From positions 682,001 through 746,000 of the forward strand of contig NZ_JAMTCH010000005.1 in assembly GCF_024171735.1 (NCBI RefSeq): 64,000 nucleotides of DNA, given 5' to 3'. The translations under genes were made by a program, and so were the position numbers. How positions within the stretch are numbered: position 1 is the first letter of the stretch; every line of letters starts with the position of its first letter. The notes beneath the pieces were generated by a model. It searched no databases. It was not told the DNA's origin and saw only the letters and a list, made by a program, of their open reading frames with translations. The DNA comes from Prauserella alba (GTDB taxonomy: Bacteria; Actinomycetota; Actinomycetes; Mycobacteriales; Pseudonocardiaceae). This document shows, one piece after another, positions 44,852 to 58,699 of the stretch.

Positions 44852-45658
44852 ATGAATTCGGACGAGCCGGAGAAGGCCCGAGCCACCGGCGAGGCGGAAG
44901 ACGGCACCGGTCCGCCCGGGACCGACGTTCCGGGGGCCGCGGACGGCGACGGCGCTGACACGGTGGCGTCCCCGGACGCGGAACGGCCGGCCGCCGACAC
45001 CGAGGACGGCAGGACGGTCGACGGCGATGAGACCGAGGGCGACGACCCCGACACCGACGCCGACAGCGCAGACGAGACCGACGAGAGCGCTGCTGACGGT
45101 GAGGCCGCCGACGGTGAGGCCGGGCCGGGCCGGTCGGCTCCGCCGCGTTGGGCAGTGTTGGGTGCGGCCGCATTCGCGACGGCGGCGCTGGTCGTGGCGG
45201 CGGTGTTCGGCGTGTGGTGGCTGGTGAGCGCGACCGGGGACGATGCCGAGGTCGCCGCCCAGCGACAGGACGTCACACGGGTCGCCGGACAGGCCGTGAC
45301 GGCGTTCACCGAACTCGACCACACGAAGCTGGACGAGTACTTCAGCAGGCAGAAGGAACTCAGCACCGGCGAGCTGGCCAACCAGATCAAGCAGGCGGAG
45401 AAGACGTATCGCGAGGCGATCACCAAAGCGAAGTCGAAGGTGACCACGACCGTGCACGACGTCGCCGTCAGCGAGCTGAACGAACGCGAGGGCAAGGCGA
45501 GTGCCATCGTCGCGGCGAGCGCCGACATCAAGCGCGGCGACCAGGAGGGCATGAAGACCATGCGACTCGAGGTGCAGCTCTCGCGGGACGGCCAGGACGG
45601 CCCGTGGAAGGTGTCGCAGATCGGCGACGTGCCCGTCACCGGCGGCGGCCAGCAGTAG
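44852..45658 (+). CDS. Mce-associated membrane protein 1
   Basis: A 268-residue protein of the Mas/VirB8-like type. Residues 1-95 are acidic and disordered (Asp/Glu/Ala/Gly). One membrane helix is at about 99-123 (WAVLGAAAFATAALVVAAVF). The outer domain (about 125-265) reads VTRVAGQAVTAFTELDHTKL, then YREAITKAKSKVTTTVHDVA, and ends VSQIGDVPVTGG, the cystatin-like fold pattern of Mce-associated proteins. Such proteins stabilise the importer. ATG 44852 follows CCTGGAG. Confidence 0.88.
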   Translation: MNSDEPEKARATGEAEDGTGPPGTDVPGAADGDGADTVASPDAERPAADTEDGRTVDGDETEGDDPDTDADSADETDESAADGEAADGEAGPGRSAPPRWAVLGAAAFATAALVVAAVFGVWWLVSATGDDAEVAAQRQDVTRVAGQAVTAFTELDHTKLDEYFSRQKELSTGELANQIKQAEKTYREAITKAKSKVTTTVHDVAVSELNEREGKASAIVAASADIKRGDQEGMKTMRLEVQLSRDGQDGPWKVSQIGDVPVTGGGQQ

Positions 45659-45670
45659 GCGCGCACCGGC

Positions 45671-45736
45671 CGCGCCCACCGAGTCACCGCGCCCACCGAG
45701 TCACCGCGCCACCGAGTCACAGCGCCCACCGAATCG
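45671..45736. repeat. 17-bp tandem repeat between the two Mce-associated genes
   Basis: CGCGCCCACCGAGTCAC occurs at 45671 and 45688, then a 16-base copy at 45705 and a worn copy at 45721. It fills most of the 107-base gap between the genes. Confidence 0.85.
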
Positions 45737-45765
45737 CGCAGCAGTGCCCAGAACGGAGTCCTACC

Positions 45766-46869
45766 GTGTCATCGAACCGTCGTAAGCCCACCCCGCAGCC
45801 GCGGCCGACGCCGGCGCGCCGTCCGAAGGTCGCGGGCCTGCGCAAGCCTGGTTCCGCCGACGAGGTGGAGACGCCGAGGCAGGAGGAGGCAGCCGACACC
45901 CCCGACACGACCGATGCGCCCGATGCGCCCGGCACGGGTGCGGGCCGCGGCGATGCGGCGGCCGTGTCGGAGCCCGAGGACGAAACGGGCACGGTAGGCG
46001 AGCGCGACCGCGAAGCCGGCGACAGCGAGCGCGACGAGGCCCCGGGGAAGCAGGTGCCGAGGCCGGGGCCGCGGGGCAAGGCCAAGGACGACGGGCGCGC
46101 GAAGCCGGCGGACCTCGACGAGGCCGAAACCCTCGACGCCGACGAACCGGGTACGCCCGCGGTCGCGACGCCGGCGCGCGGTCAGCGCGGCAAGGCCGGT
46201 GAGGGCGGCACGTCGCGCAGGCGGCCGGGATACGCCGTGGTCGCGGTGTTGGTGGTCGCGGGCCTGCTGCTGGTGGGTGCGGCGGTGTTCTTCCAGATCA
46301 AGGGCAGCGAGGCGCGCGCGGCCACGTCGAACTCCGCGCTGGTCGACGGTCCTGCCACGGCGGAGGTCAAGGAGGCGATGGAGAAGGCGGCCGAGCGGCT
46401 GTTCTCCATCGACCACAACAACCTCGGAAAGACCGAGAAGGCCGCCGACGAGCTGCTGGCCGGTGGTGAGGTCGGGCAGAAGTACGACGCGCTCATGGGC
46501 GAGATCAAGCGGCTCGCGCCGGAGCAGAAGATCGTCGTCACGGTGCACGCCACGCGCAGTGCGGTCGTCAACCTCGACGGCGATCGCGCGCGCGTCATGG
46601 TGTTCATCGACCAGGCGGCCACGCGGCCGTCGGACAAGCAGCCCGCCGTGGGCGGCGCCGCGATGTGGCTGGAGACGCAGAAGCAGGGCGGCACCTGGAA
46701 GGTCACCAATCTCGACACGTACGCCGCGCAGCAGCCCACGCCCGCGCCGGGACAGTCGCAGGACCCGTCCGGCGCGCCGTTGCCGGGCCAGGGCCAGCAA
46801 GGCGGTCAGAACGGTGGTCAGCAGGGCGGTCAGAACGGCCAGAACGGCGGTGAGCAGGGCGGGAACTGA
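45766..46869 (+). CDS. Mce-associated membrane protein 2
   Basis: A 367-residue paralogue of the preceding gene. A basic head (SSNRRKPTPQPRPTPARRPK), then a charged disordered stretch to about 150, one membrane helix (156-178, YAVVAVLVVAGLLLVGAAVF), an outer VirB8-like domain (about 185-330: ATAEVKEAMEKAAERLFSID, then VTVHATRSAVVNLDGDRARV, TWKVTNLDTYAAQQ), and a QGGQNG-repeat tail. GTG 45766 is the first plausible start; the earlier open frame is a shadow of its neighbour. Last gene of the mce operon. Confidence 0.85.
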   Translation: MSSNRRKPTPQPRPTPARRPKVAGLRKPGSADEVETPRQEEAADTPDTTDAPDAPGTGAGRGDAAAVSEPEDETGTVGERDREAGDSERDEAPGKQVPRPGPRGKAKDDGRAKPADLDEAETLDADEPGTPAVATPARGQRGKAGEGGTSRRRPGYAVVAVLVVAGLLLVGAAVFFQIKGSEARAATSNSALVDGPATAEVKEAMEKAAERLFSIDHNNLGKTEKAADELLAGGEVGQKYDALMGEIKRLAPEQKIVVTVHATRSAVVNLDGDRARVMVFIDQAATRPSDKQPAVGGAAMWLETQKQGGTWKVTNLDTYAAQQPTPAPGQSQDPSGAPLPGQGQQGGQNGGQQGGQNGQNGGEQGGN

Positions 46870-47089
46870 TCCGGGGCGTTGTGGCGGCCGGACTGCCATA
46901 CCGGCTGTCCGGCTGTCCAGACCCGGGCACAGGTGATCTATTTCGTACCCATCCGTCCGCCGCATCCGGCGTGTGAATGCTTGACTCAGCGCTCACGGGG
47001 GTTCACGCTTACAGGCAATGGCGAGCCTTGCGGGAGGCGAGCCGGAGACGAGCGAACGAGGCTGGGCCCCACGTCTTGGGCGTGCCCCC
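46870..47089 (+). other. Gap between the mce operon and the rpoB promoter
   Basis: Non-coding. GGCGGCCGGACTGCC and a following CCGGCTGTCCGGCTGTCC could pair weakly as a terminator for the mce transcript. TTGACTCAGCG near 46981 resembles a -35 box without a matching -10. Nothing else is seen. Confidence 0.35.
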
Positions 47090-47119
47090 TCGACAAGTCG
47101 CCGTCTTCCGGGCTAGACT
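47090..47119 (+). promoter_or_regulatory. rpoB promoter (TCGACA - 18 - TAGACT)
   Basis: A -35 box TCGACA (47090-47095) and -10 box TAGACT (47114-47119), 18-base spacing, giving a leader of about 130 bases. A second possible -10, TAGGAT, is at 47164-47169. The TAGACT-centred promoter resembles that of mycobacterial rpoB. Confidence 0.65.
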
Positions 47120-47255
47120 GCTTCTTTGCGCTGCCCACTTTCAGGCTGCCCATTCGTGGTAGCTAGGATGGTCGGCACTACCGCACCCTTGACAGTTCGT
47201 GTTGCTCGTCGCTACGCGGCTGCTCAACCGCTTAATGTCCCCGGAAGGACGCATC

Positions 47256-50200
47256 TTGGCAGTCTCTCCCGCGAATCAGGCCACTGCTGCGACCACCTCG
47301 ACGCGCTCGTCAACGGGAATTCCAGGAGCACCGAAGCGGGTCTCATTCGCGAAGATCCGTGAACCGCTGGCTACTCCTGACCTGCTCGACGTGCAGATCC
47401 GGTCTTTCGAATGGTTCACCGGTGCCGAGGCGTGGTTCGAACGCGCCGTCAATGACGGCGAGGAGAACCCGCTCGGTGGCCTCGCAGAAGTCCTCGGCGA
47501 GATCTCGCCCATCGAGGACTTCTCCGGTTCGATGTCCCTCTCCTTCTCCGATCCGCGCTTCGACGAGGTCAAGGCCTCGGTCGAGGAGTGCAAGGACAAG
47601 GACATGACGTACGCGGCGCCGCTGTTCGTCACCGCCGAGTTCGTCAACAACAACACCGGCGAGATCAAGAGCCAGACGGTCTTCATGGGCGACTTCCCCG
47701 TGATGACCGACAAGGGCACGTTCATCATCAACGGCACCGAGCGTGTCGTCGTCTCGCAGCTGGTCCGGTCGCCCGGCGTCTACTTCGACCAGGCCATCGA
47801 CAAGTCGACGGACAAGGACGTCTTCAGCGTCAAGATCATTCCGAGTCGTGGTGCGTGGCTCGAGTTCGACGTCGACAAGCGCGACACCGTCGGTGTGCGC
47901 ATCGACCGCAAGCGCCGCCAGCCGGTCACCGTCCTGCTGAAGGCCCTCGGCTGGACGACCGAGCAGATCCGCGAGCGTTTCTCGTTCTCCGAGACGCTGC
48001 TCGCGACGCTCGAGAAGGACTCGACGGCAGGCACGGACGAGGCGCTGCTGGACATCTACCGCAAGCTCCGCCCCGGTGAGCCGCCGACGAAGGAGAGCGC
48101 GCAGACGCTCCTGGAGAACCTGTTCTTCAAGGACAAGCGCTACGACCTCGCCAAGGTCGGCCGGTACAAGATCAACAAGAAGCTCGGCATCGACCTGCCG
48201 TACGAGACCGGCACGCTGACCGAGGAAGACATCGTCACGACCATCGAGTACCTCGTCCGCCTGCACGCGGGCGAGGAGACGATGCAGCCGGGCGAGACCG
48301 AGGTGCCCGTCGAGACCGACGACATCGACCACTTCGGCAACCGTCGCCTGCGCACGGTCGGCGAGCTGATCCAGAACCAGATCCGTGTGGGCCTGTCCCG
48401 CATGGAGCGCGTGGTCCGCGAGCGGATGACCACCCAGGACGTCGAGGCGATCACGCCGCAGACACTGATCAACATCCGCCCGGTCGTCGCCGCGATCCGC
48501 GAGTTCTTCGGAACCTCGCAGCTGTCGCAGTTCATGGACCAGAACAACCCGCTGTCGGGGCTGACCCACAAGCGCCGTCTTTCGGCGCTGGGCCCGGGCG
48601 GTCTGTCCCGTGAGCGCGCAGGCATGGACGTGCGAGACGTCCACCCGAGCCACTACGGCCGGATGTGCCCGATCGAGACCCCTGAGGGTCCGAACATCGG
48701 CCTGATCGGCTCGCTGTGCTCCTACGGGCGCGTCAACCCGTTCGGCTTCATCGAGACGCCGTACCGGAAGGTCGTCGACGGCCGGGTCACCGACGAGGTG
48801 CACTACCTGACCGCCGACGAGGAGGACCGCTACGTCAAGGCGCAGGCCAACGCCCCGCTGAACGAGGACGGCACGTTCGCCGAGGAAGGCGTCCTGGGTC
48901 GCCGTAAGGGCGGCGAGGTCGAGCTGATCGCCCCGCAGGACATCGACTACATGGACGTGTCGCCGCGGCAGATGGTCTCCGTCGCGACCGGCATGATCCC
49001 GTTCCTCGAGCACGACGACGCCAACCGTGCGCTCATGGGCGCCAACATGCAGCGGCAGGCGGTGCCGCTGCTGCAGTCCTCGTCGCCGCTGGTCGGTACG
49101 GGTGTCGAGCTCACCGCGGCCGTCGACGCCGGTGACGTGGTCGTCGCCGAGCAGGCGGGCGTGGTCGAGGAGCTGTCCGCGGACATGATCACCGTCATGC
49201 ACGACGACGGGACGCGGAAGACCTACGGCCTCTACAAGTTCCGCCGCACCAACGCGGGCACGTGCTTCAACCACCGTCCGGTGGTCACCGAGGGCGATCG
49301 TGTCGAGCAGGGCCAGGTGCTGGCCGACGGCCCGTCCACCGAGGACGGTGAGATGGCGCTCGGCAAGAACCTGCTCGTGGCGGTCATGCCGTGGGAGGGC
49401 CACAACTACGAGGACGCCATCGTCATCTCGCAGCGGCTGGTCCAGGACGACGTGCTCACCTCGATCCACATCGAGGAGCACGAGATCGACGCCCGCGACA
49501 CCAAGCTCGGTGCCGAGGAGATCACCAGGGACATCCCGAACGTCTCCGAGGACGTGCTGGCAGACCTCGACGAGCGCGGCATCATCCGCATCGGTGCCGA
49601 GGTCCGCGACGGCGACATCCTGGTCGGCAAGGTCACGCCGAAGGGCGAGACGGAGCTGACGCCGGAGGAGCGCCTGCTGCGCGCGATCTTCGGTGAGAAG
49701 GCCCGCGAGGTCCGTGACACCTCGCTGAAGGTGCCGCACGGTGAGACCGGCAAGGTCATCGGCATCCGCGTGTTCTCCCGTGAGGAGGACGACGAGCTGC
49801 CCCCCGGCGTCAACGAGCTCGTCCGCGTGTACGTGGCGAAGAAGTCGAAGGTCCAGGACGGCGACAAGCTCGCGGGCCGGCACGGCAACAAGGGCGTCGT
49901 CGGCAAGATCCTGCCGACCGAGGACATGCCGTTCATGCCGGACGGCACCCCGGTCGACGTCGTGCTGAACACGCACGGTGTGCCCCGTCGTATGAACATC
50001 GGGCAGATCCTCGAGCTGCACCTCGGCTGGCTGGCCTCACAGGGCTGGAAGGTCGAGGGTGCCCCGGAGTGGGCCGCGCAGCTGCCCGAGGACCTGCGGG
50101 ACGTGGAGCCGGGCACGAACACGGCCACGCCGGTGTTCGACGGTGCGCGCGAGGCCGAGCTGATGGGCCTGCTGTCGTCGACCAAGCCGAACCGTGACGG

Positions 50201-50750
50201 CGACCGCATGGTCGGTGAGGACGGCAAGGCGACACTGCTGGACGGCCGTTCCGGTGAGCCGTACCCGTACCCGGTGGCCGTCGGCTACATGTACATGCTG
50301 AAGCTGCACCACATGGTGGACGACAAGATCCACGCGCGGTCGACGGGTCCGTACTCGATGATCACGCAGCAGCCGCTCGGTGGTAAGGCACAGTTCGGTG
50401 GCCAGCGCTTCGGTGAGATGGAGTGCTGGGCGATGCAGGCCTACGGCGCGGCGTACACGCTGCAGGAGCTGCTCACCATCAAGTCCGACGACGTGCTCGG
50501 CCGCGTGAAGGTCTACGAGGCCGTGGTCAAGGGCGAGAACATGCCGTCCCCGGGCATTCCGGAGTCCTTCAAGGTGTTGCTGAAGGAGCTCCAGTCGCTG
50601 TGCCTGAACGTCGAGGTGCTCTCCAGCGACGGTGCCGCCATCGAGATGCGCGACTCCGACGACGAGGACCTCGAGCGCGCCGCGGCGAACCTCGGCATCA
50701 ACCTGTCCCGCAACGAGTCGCCGTCCGCCGACGAGATCGTCCAGGGTTAA
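47256..50750 (+). CDS. rpoB: DNA-directed RNA polymerase subunit beta
   Basis: A 1164-residue beta subunit. The start is TTG 47256 with GGAAGGA upstream, the same unusual start codon as M. tuberculosis rpoB; the frame is open earlier but [17 protein letters not shown] alignment favours this start. The rifampicin-binding segment (about 418-450) reads [20 protein letters not shown], then [18 protein letters not shown], the wild-type sensitive sequence. The catalytic and interface motifs [40 protein letters not shown] and the C-terminal [20 protein letters not shown] are complete. rpoC follows 116 bases later. Confidence 0.98.
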   Translation: MAVSPANQATAATTSTRSSTGIPGAPKRVSFAKIREPLATPDLLDVQIRSFEWFTGAEAWFERAVNDGEENPLGGLAEVLGEISPIEDFSGSMSLSFSDPRFDEVKASVEECKDKDMTYAAPLFVTAEFVNNNTGEIKSQTVFMGDFPVMTDKGTFIINGTERVVVSQLVRSPGVYFDQAIDKSTDKDVFSVKIIPSRGAWLEFDVDKRDTVGVRIDRKRRQPVTVLLKALGWTTEQIRERFSFSETLLATLEKDSTAGTDEALLDIYRKLRPGEPPTKESAQTLLENLFFKDKRYDLAKVGRYKINKKLGIDLPYETGTLTEEDIVTTIEYLVRLHAGEETMQPGETEVPVETDDIDHFGNRRLRTVGELIQNQIRVGLSRMERVVRERMTTQDVEAITPQTLINIRPVVAAIREFFGTSQLSQFMDQNNPLSGLTHKRRLSALGPGGLSRERAGMDVRDVHPSHYGRMCPIETPEGPNIGLIGSLCSYGRVNPFGFIETPYRKVVDGRVTDEVHYLTADEEDRYVKAQANAPLNEDGTFAEEGVLGRRKGGEVELIAPQDIDYMDVSPRQMVSVATGMIPFLEHDDANRALMGANMQRQAVPLLQSSSPLVGTGVELTAAVDAGDVVVAEQAGVVEELSADMITVMHDDGTRKTYGLYKFRRTNAGTCFNHRPVVTEGDRVEQGQVLADGPSTEDGEMALGKNLLVAVMPWEGHNYEDAIVISQRLVQDDVLTSIHIEEHEIDARDTKLGAEEITRDIPNVSEDVLADLDERGIIRIGAEVRDGDILVGKVTPKGETELTPEERLLRAIFGEKAREVRDTSLKVPHGETGKVIGIRVFSREEDDELPPGVNELVRVYVAKKSKVQDGDKLAGRHGNKGVVGKILPTEDMPFMPDGTPVDVVLNTHGVPRRMNIGQILELHLGWLASQGWKVEGAPEWAAQLPEDLRDVEPGTNTATPVFDGAREAELMGLLSSTKPNRDGDRMVGEDGKATLLDGRSGEPYPYPVAVGYMYMLKLHHMVDDKIHARSTGPYSMITQQPLGGKAQFGGQRFGEMECWAMQAYGAAYTLQELLTIKSDDVLGRVKVYEAVVKGENMPSPGIPESFKVLLKELQSLCLNVEVLSSDGAAIEMRDSDDEDLERAAANLGINLSRNESPSADEIVQG

Positions 50751-50866
50751 CGGCCCGCCATGGCCGCGGGGCGGTTTCCACTGCGGATCCGCCCCGCGGC
50801 CGGCCAAAGGAAAGCCATGTGTCGTAACACTTTCTTCGTATTGCAACGTTCCGGAGGGGCGGACTA

Positions 50867-54778
<3,912 letters not shown>

Positions 54779-54789
54779 GCAGTGACGGG

Positions 54790-54826
54790 AACGGCCCTCG
54801 GTCCACATCGGACCGGGGGCCGTTTT
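54790..54826 (+). terminator. Rho-independent terminator of rpoBC
   Basis: AACGGCCCTCGGTCC pairs with GGACCGGGGGCCGTT (with a G-U) around ACATC, followed by TTTTC. Confidence 0.9.
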
Positions 54827-54862
54827 CGCGTTCGGGGACGTTTCTCTTCCGGGCCGGGAGCG

Positions 54863-55285
54863 CTACGCCGCCAGCAGCAGGGCGGCTGCGGCGAAAGCCT
54901 CCACGCCGAAGTAGAACCAGTTGGGGTAGAAGCGGGTGCGGTCGCCTAGCAATGCCGACAGCACGCGTCCACCCGTCATGCCGGCGAGTGCGGCGCCGAC
55001 CATGACGACGATGCCGCCGCGGAGGCTGTCGTCGTAGAGGGCGAGGCCGAGTATCGCGGCCATGGAGAGTCCGAAACCGCCGTAGACCGCACGCACCTCG
55101 GCGCGTCCTGCGTCACCGCCACGGGAAGTGCATTCGCCGACGTGCGGGGCGCGAGCATCCGAATCGCCGGGTTCGCCACCGATGCTCATGCCGAACTGCC
55201 GCGGCACGAAGCCCAGCGCCGCCAGGGCGACACATCCCATGCCGAGGAAGAACATGCCGACGATGCCGATGAGCGCTGTGGGCAC
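54863..55285 (-). CDS. DUF4345 membrane protein
   Basis: A 140-residue protein with four membrane segments (about 2-25, 68-85, 90-110 and 120-139). The DUF4345 signature RAEVRAVYGGFGLSMAAILG and GMTGGRVLSALLGDR is clear. A polar loop of about 30 residues between helices 1 and 2 (GGEPGDSDARAPHVGE) looks longer than usual. GTG 55285 start. It is divergent from a broken AraC-type gene 15 bases away, which may once have regulated it. Function unknown. Confidence 0.8.
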   Translation of the reverse strand: MPTALIGIVGMFFLGMGCVALAALGFVPRQFGMSIGGEPGDSDARAPHVGECTSRGGDAGRAEVRAVYGGFGLSMAAILGLALYDDSLRGGIVVMVGAALAGMTGGRVLSALLGDRTRFYPNWFYFGVEAFAAAALLLAA

Positions 55286-55299
55286 AATGGGCCTCTGAG

Positions 55300-56088
55300 T
55301 TGACCGTGACGGTGCGGGCGAACGAGGAGGTCACCATCGCCGACATCGACCCGCGCCGCTTCCGCGAACCTGTCGTCCTGCGCTGTGACTCTGGCCGTCG
55401 GCCGTCGTCTACGCCGGGCCGGCACTCGACCTCGCGCCGCACGGGCTTCCGGTGCCGTGCGTGGTGGTCGGTGTCGACGGCGCGTTGATGTTCACGGTCG
55501 GCGGCACCCGGCACGAGGCGCGTAGCGCGTTCGTCCCGCCCCGTACGGCCCACCAGCTATGGGCCGACGCCGGGTCGTGGATCGTCAGCGCCTATGTGGA
55601 CCCGACCGTCAGGAGGCTCGGTGGTTTCACGCGCCGCGCGCGGCCTCGCGTTCGACCACGAGCGGGAGGCCGACCTCGTGGCCGCACCCCGAGACCCCGG
55701 GACCGCGGCTGCGTGGCTGGACATCGCCGCACCGGTCGGCGACTCCGGCAGGATCGATCCCCGGATCGCCCGGCTCGTGTCGGTCCTGCGCGACGACCCT
55801 GCGGTGACGCGGCCGGCAGGGGAGCTGGCAGCCTGTGTCGGCCTGTCGGAGTCACGGCTGCTGCACCTGTTCCGTGCCGAAACCGGCACGAGCCTACGCG
55901 CGTATCGCCTGTGGACCCGGCTGCTGCACGCGGCGCGGGCCGTGGCTACTGGCAGCGACCTCACCGCGGCGGCGGCCGACGCGGGATTCGCCAGCCCGTC
56001 ACACCTGGCCGGCCGGTTCAAGGCGACGTTCGGTCTGAACGCGACATCGCTGCTCAGCACGGGCGTGGCGCTGCACGTGACGGAGTAA
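55300..56088 (+). pseudogene. AraC-family regulator broken by two frameshifts
   Basis: Three stretches in alternating frames make one AraC protein. From TTG 55300: TVTVRANEEVTIADIDPRRF to about 55390. Then, in another phase, AVVYAGPALDLAPHGLPVPC, RHEARSAFVPPRTAHQLWAD to about 55620. Then, back in the first phase, DPRIARLVSVLRDDPAVTRP, ACVGLSESRLLHLFRAETGT and ASPSHLAGRFKATFGLNATS, the C-terminal double helix-turn-helix, ending at 56088. No single frame covers the N-terminal cupin-like part and the DNA-binding part. Either a real pseudogene or two base-calling errors. Confidence 0.7.
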
Positions 56089-56175
56089 CCGAGGCGGGGC
56101 GGTGCTGCGCCTGAGGTGGGGGCGCGGGCGCAGGAGAACGCCACCGGTGTGGGCGCCGTGGGGACCGGCGTGGCC

Positions 56176-56736
56176 TCATGCTGGCCGTGTCGGGGGATCC
56201 GGACTCGGGTCCTGGGGCGCGGAGGGAGCCTGCGGCTGCGGCGACGAGCCGAGGGCGAGGATGAACGGCAGCACCAGGAAGGCGAAGCAGACCAGCCCGA
56301 TCACGATGGACCAGAACGGCTCCCATCCGGTCATCGGTTCTTCGGGGAAACCGACCCAGCCGATCGGAAGTGCCGGGAAGTGTCCCTCGATTACCTCGCC
56401 GACCTCGCCGCCGCCCAGGCCGACCTGGTGGGTCCGGCCGTCGACCGTGTACTCGCCGACGGCGTTCGGAGATTCGCGGTCCTGGGCAGAGGTCCACTCG
56501 AGCTCCGAGATGACGCGCACGTCGACGCTCTTGGTCAGTCCGGCTGCCGTGGCAACGCCGTTGACCAGGCTCACGCCGCCGTAGCCGAGCAGGCCGAGTA
56601 ACAGCGCCACCCCGGCGACCGTGGCACCGATGAAGCCGAGGGTTGACATCTGCGAGGACCCAGTCTCGTTGCCCTCGGTCTGTGGTGCCGCCTCGGCTCG
56701 GTGCTCGTCGCCGCCGCGCGTCGGGTCATCAGCCAT
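56176..56736 (-). CDS. Two-pass membrane protein of the WXG cassette
   Basis: A 186-residue protein. An acidic head (to about 28) is followed by a membrane helix (about 31-55, LGFIGATVAGVALLLGLLGY), an outer domain of about 80 residues (VISELEWTSAQDRESPNAVG, then EYTVDGRTHQVGLGGGEVGE, VIEGHFPALPIGWVGFP) resembling DUF3592-type domains, a second helix (about 140-165) and a Pro-rich tail. ATG 56736; an upstream GGAGGA is somewhat far. It is the last gene of the downstream cassette, 46 bases after its membrane neighbour. I do not recognise a function. Confidence 0.65.
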   Translation of the reverse strand: MADDPTRGGDEHRAEAAPQTEGNETGSSQMSTLGFIGATVAGVALLLGLLGYGGVSLVNGVATAAGLTKSVDVRVISELEWTSAQDRESPNAVGEYTVDGRTHQVGLGGGEVGEVIEGHFPALPIGWVGFPEEPMTGWEPFWSIVIGLVCFAFLVLPFILALGSSPQPQAPSAPQDPSPDPPTRPA

Positions 56737-56782
56737 GGTCTGGATGTCCTCCGTGGTACCGCCTCGGCGGCAGGGTCGTTGG

Positions 56783-57577
56783 TCAACGATGGGCGGGCGC
56801 GCTGGCCGGGACGCAATCGAGGAGACCAAGCATCGTGTCCACGGCCGGCATGACCCGAGCGGGATCGATACGGCCGGGTGCCGTGGTGTACAGCAAGCCC
56901 GATTCGAACGTCAGGATGCGCGGCATCGCGTACATCCTGTCGAGCAGCCATGCCGTCGAGTGGGCGTTGAGCATGCGCGCCGCCGAGGCGGGGTCACAGG
57001 TGAACGCGGCGAGCTGCTGGTTCGCCGGGGCGGAGATCGCGGCCTGGACCCAGTGGCCTTGGCGCTGCGCCACCGTGGCGGGCGGTTCCTTGATAATCGG
57101 GGCGCCGAGTAGGGCGACCTCGCTGTTCGGGTCCAACGGTTTGCCCATCCAGTCAGTGTCCCGCCGCTCGGCGACCTTGAGCGGCGGCAGGTCGGCCGTG
57201 GCGATGTCGATGCGGTGTTCGTAATGCGTGTGGACACGGCGGCTGGCCGACCGCTGGCGTATCGACGCCTCACTGAGACGCACCCGCCACGGACCCCGGG
57301 TGAACTCCACCGCCACCTCGAACCGCGGCTTGCGTCGCACTGTCCACCGGCGCGCCCCACGAGTCTTCATCTCGAACGGTGGCCACAGTTCGGCCGACCA
57401 GGCGTCGGCCTGGCCGTGGGTCAGCACGGCGCCGTTCAGCGGCGCGGCCATCTCCCGGAGTGCGGCGAGGTGAGCCGCATCCTTCTGCCGATCTTTCCGG
57501 TTGACGAGGTACTGGCCGCCGAAGCCGATGGCCGCCAGGCCGAGCAGCAGCGGCCACATGTCGAGCAGGTATTCCAT
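56783..57577 (-). CDS. Single-pass membrane protein, cassette A partner
   Basis: A 264-residue protein. N-terminal membrane helix (about 8-26, WPLLLGLAAIGFGGQYLVNR), then a basic stretch and a globular domain rich in strands (RRWTVRRKPRFEVAVEFTRG, then DTDWMGKPLDPNSEVALLGA). The C-terminal RILTFESGLLYTTAPGRIDP and ARVMPAVDTMLGLL matches RVVFEGGVIHKVAGQRLDPD of the 61828-62499 protein, so the two are paralogues. It starts 3 bases after the WXG protein stop, indicating translational coupling. No known family recognised. Confidence 0.7.
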   Translation of the reverse strand: MEYLLDMWPLLLGLAAIGFGGQYLVNRKDRQKDAAHLAALREMAAPLNGAVLTHGQADAWSAELWPPFEMKTRGARRWTVRRKPRFEVAVEFTRGPWRVRLSEASIRQRSASRRVHTHYEHRIDIATADLPPLKVAERRDTDWMGKPLDPNSEVALLGAPIIKEPPATVAQRQGHWVQAAISAPANQQLAAFTCDPASAARMLNAHSTAWLLDRMYAMPRILTFESGLLYTTAPGRIDPARVMPAVDTMLGLLDCVPASAPAHR

Positions 57578-57580
57578 GTC

Positions 57581-58696
57581 TCAGATGTCCAGGTGGTCTT
57601 CGGTCTCGCTCTTGGACTGGTCCTCGCCGATTCCCTCGCCCTCGGCGGCTCCGGCGATCTTGCCGAGATTGCCGATCAGCTTCCCCTTGCCGTTCGGGCC
57701 CACGCCGACCTGGTCCTTGAGCGAATCCGTGCCTGCTTCCCACATGGACCTGCCCAAGCCCTGTTGCAGCTGTTCTCCGACCAGGCCGTTGCTGCTCAGT
57801 AGTTTCTCCCGGGCGCCGGCGGTGCCGTCCTCGACTGCCAAGTCGGCCAGACCGCTGCGCATCCTCCTGTGATCCATCGCCTGGCGAACGCCCTGCTTGA
57901 GGTTGCCCATCCGGGTCCGCATCCTGCGCAGGAAGTCCATGATCTTGTTCAGCACGTCCTTCAGCTTCTGCACCATGCGGGACACCCGGCTGCCCGTGCT
58001 CGCCGCGCGGACACCGGTGGCGGTCCCCGCCGCGGCGGTGGACGCGCCCGCGGTCGGCACCGCCGCGGCGAGTGCCGGGACCCAGATCATGATCAGCCAG
58101 GTGATGAGCTCGGTCAGGATGGCCTTGATGAACTCCTCGATGACCGTCATCACCATGCTGGACATCTGGAGCAGCGACGAGAGTTCGCCCGCCTGACCGG
58201 CGACGCCGTCGATGCCCTTGGAGAAGTCGGCGAGCTTCGTGCCCGCGGCCTCGGACGCCTCACCGCCCCAGTTCTGCAGCGACGACTTCAGTTCCTCGCT
58301 GAATTTTCCGCTCAGCTCCTCGATGCCTTGGCCAATGGCCTTGAAGTTGTCGGCTGCCTGCTGCAGTGCGGGCCCGTCGCCACTGACCATGTGGATGGCG
58401 TCCTGGATCGGCTGGCAGATGGAGATGAGGAAGTCCAGGCCCTGCCCGACCAGCCAGCCGATGGGATCCATGGCGATCTCACCCGCGGTGCCCGCGCAGG
58501 ACGAGATGAAGCTCGTTCCCTCGGACAGCAGCCCACCGATCTCGGAAGGGTCGGCGCCGTCGGTGAGCTTGCTGCCCGCATCGAAGGTCTTGACCGCGCC
58601 GCCGAGGAGCGGAGCGGACTCGAGCGCAGTCTTGCCCAGGGCCTTGTCGCCGGTCGTGATCTCGACGCCGCCGGCTTCGGTCTTCTCCTCGGCCAT
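57581..58696 (-). CDS. WXG-type putative secreted protein, cassette A
   Basis: A 371-residue protein. GWLVGQGLDFLISICQPIQD (about 77-96) and SGDGPALQQAADNFKAIGQG lead into a WXG helical hairpin with NWGGEASEAAGTKLADFSKG (W near 140). A hydrophobic region (about 170-215) contains IEEFIKAILTELITWLIMIW and VPALAAAVPTAGASTAAAG. The basic C-terminal part (RMRTRMGNLKQGVRQAMDHR) is unlike cassette B until the tail ETEDHLDI. No signal peptide. It begins 3 bases after the small EspC-like gene; such pairs are usually secreted as heterodimers by type VII systems (inference). Confidence 0.72.
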   Translation of the reverse strand: MAEEKTEAGGVEITTGDKALGKTALESAPLLGGAVKTFDAGSKLTDGADPSEIGGLLSEGTSFISSCAGTAGEIAMDPIGWLVGQGLDFLISICQPIQDAIHMVSGDGPALQQAADNFKAIGQGIEELSGKFSEELKSSLQNWGGEASEAAGTKLADFSKGIDGVAGQAGELSSLLQMSSMVMTVIEEFIKAILTELITWLIMIWVPALAAAVPTAGASTAAAGTATGVRAASTGSRVSRMVQKLKDVLNKIMDFLRRMRTRMGNLKQGVRQAMDHRRMRSGLADLAVEDGTAGAREKLLSSNGLVGEQLQQGLGRSMWEAGTDSLKDQVGVGPNGKGKLIGNLGKIAGAAEGEGIGEDQSKSETEDHLDI

Positions 58697-58699
58697 CGC

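Noticed and set aside
47199-47255. An earlier rpoB start at 47199
   Set aside because: It lacks a ribosome-binding site. TTG 47256 has GGAAGGA and matches the known start of mycobacterial rpoB.
48511-48610. Possible rifampicin-resistance substitution in rpoB
   Set aside because: The segment reads as the wild-type sensitive sequence at all the usual resistance positions.
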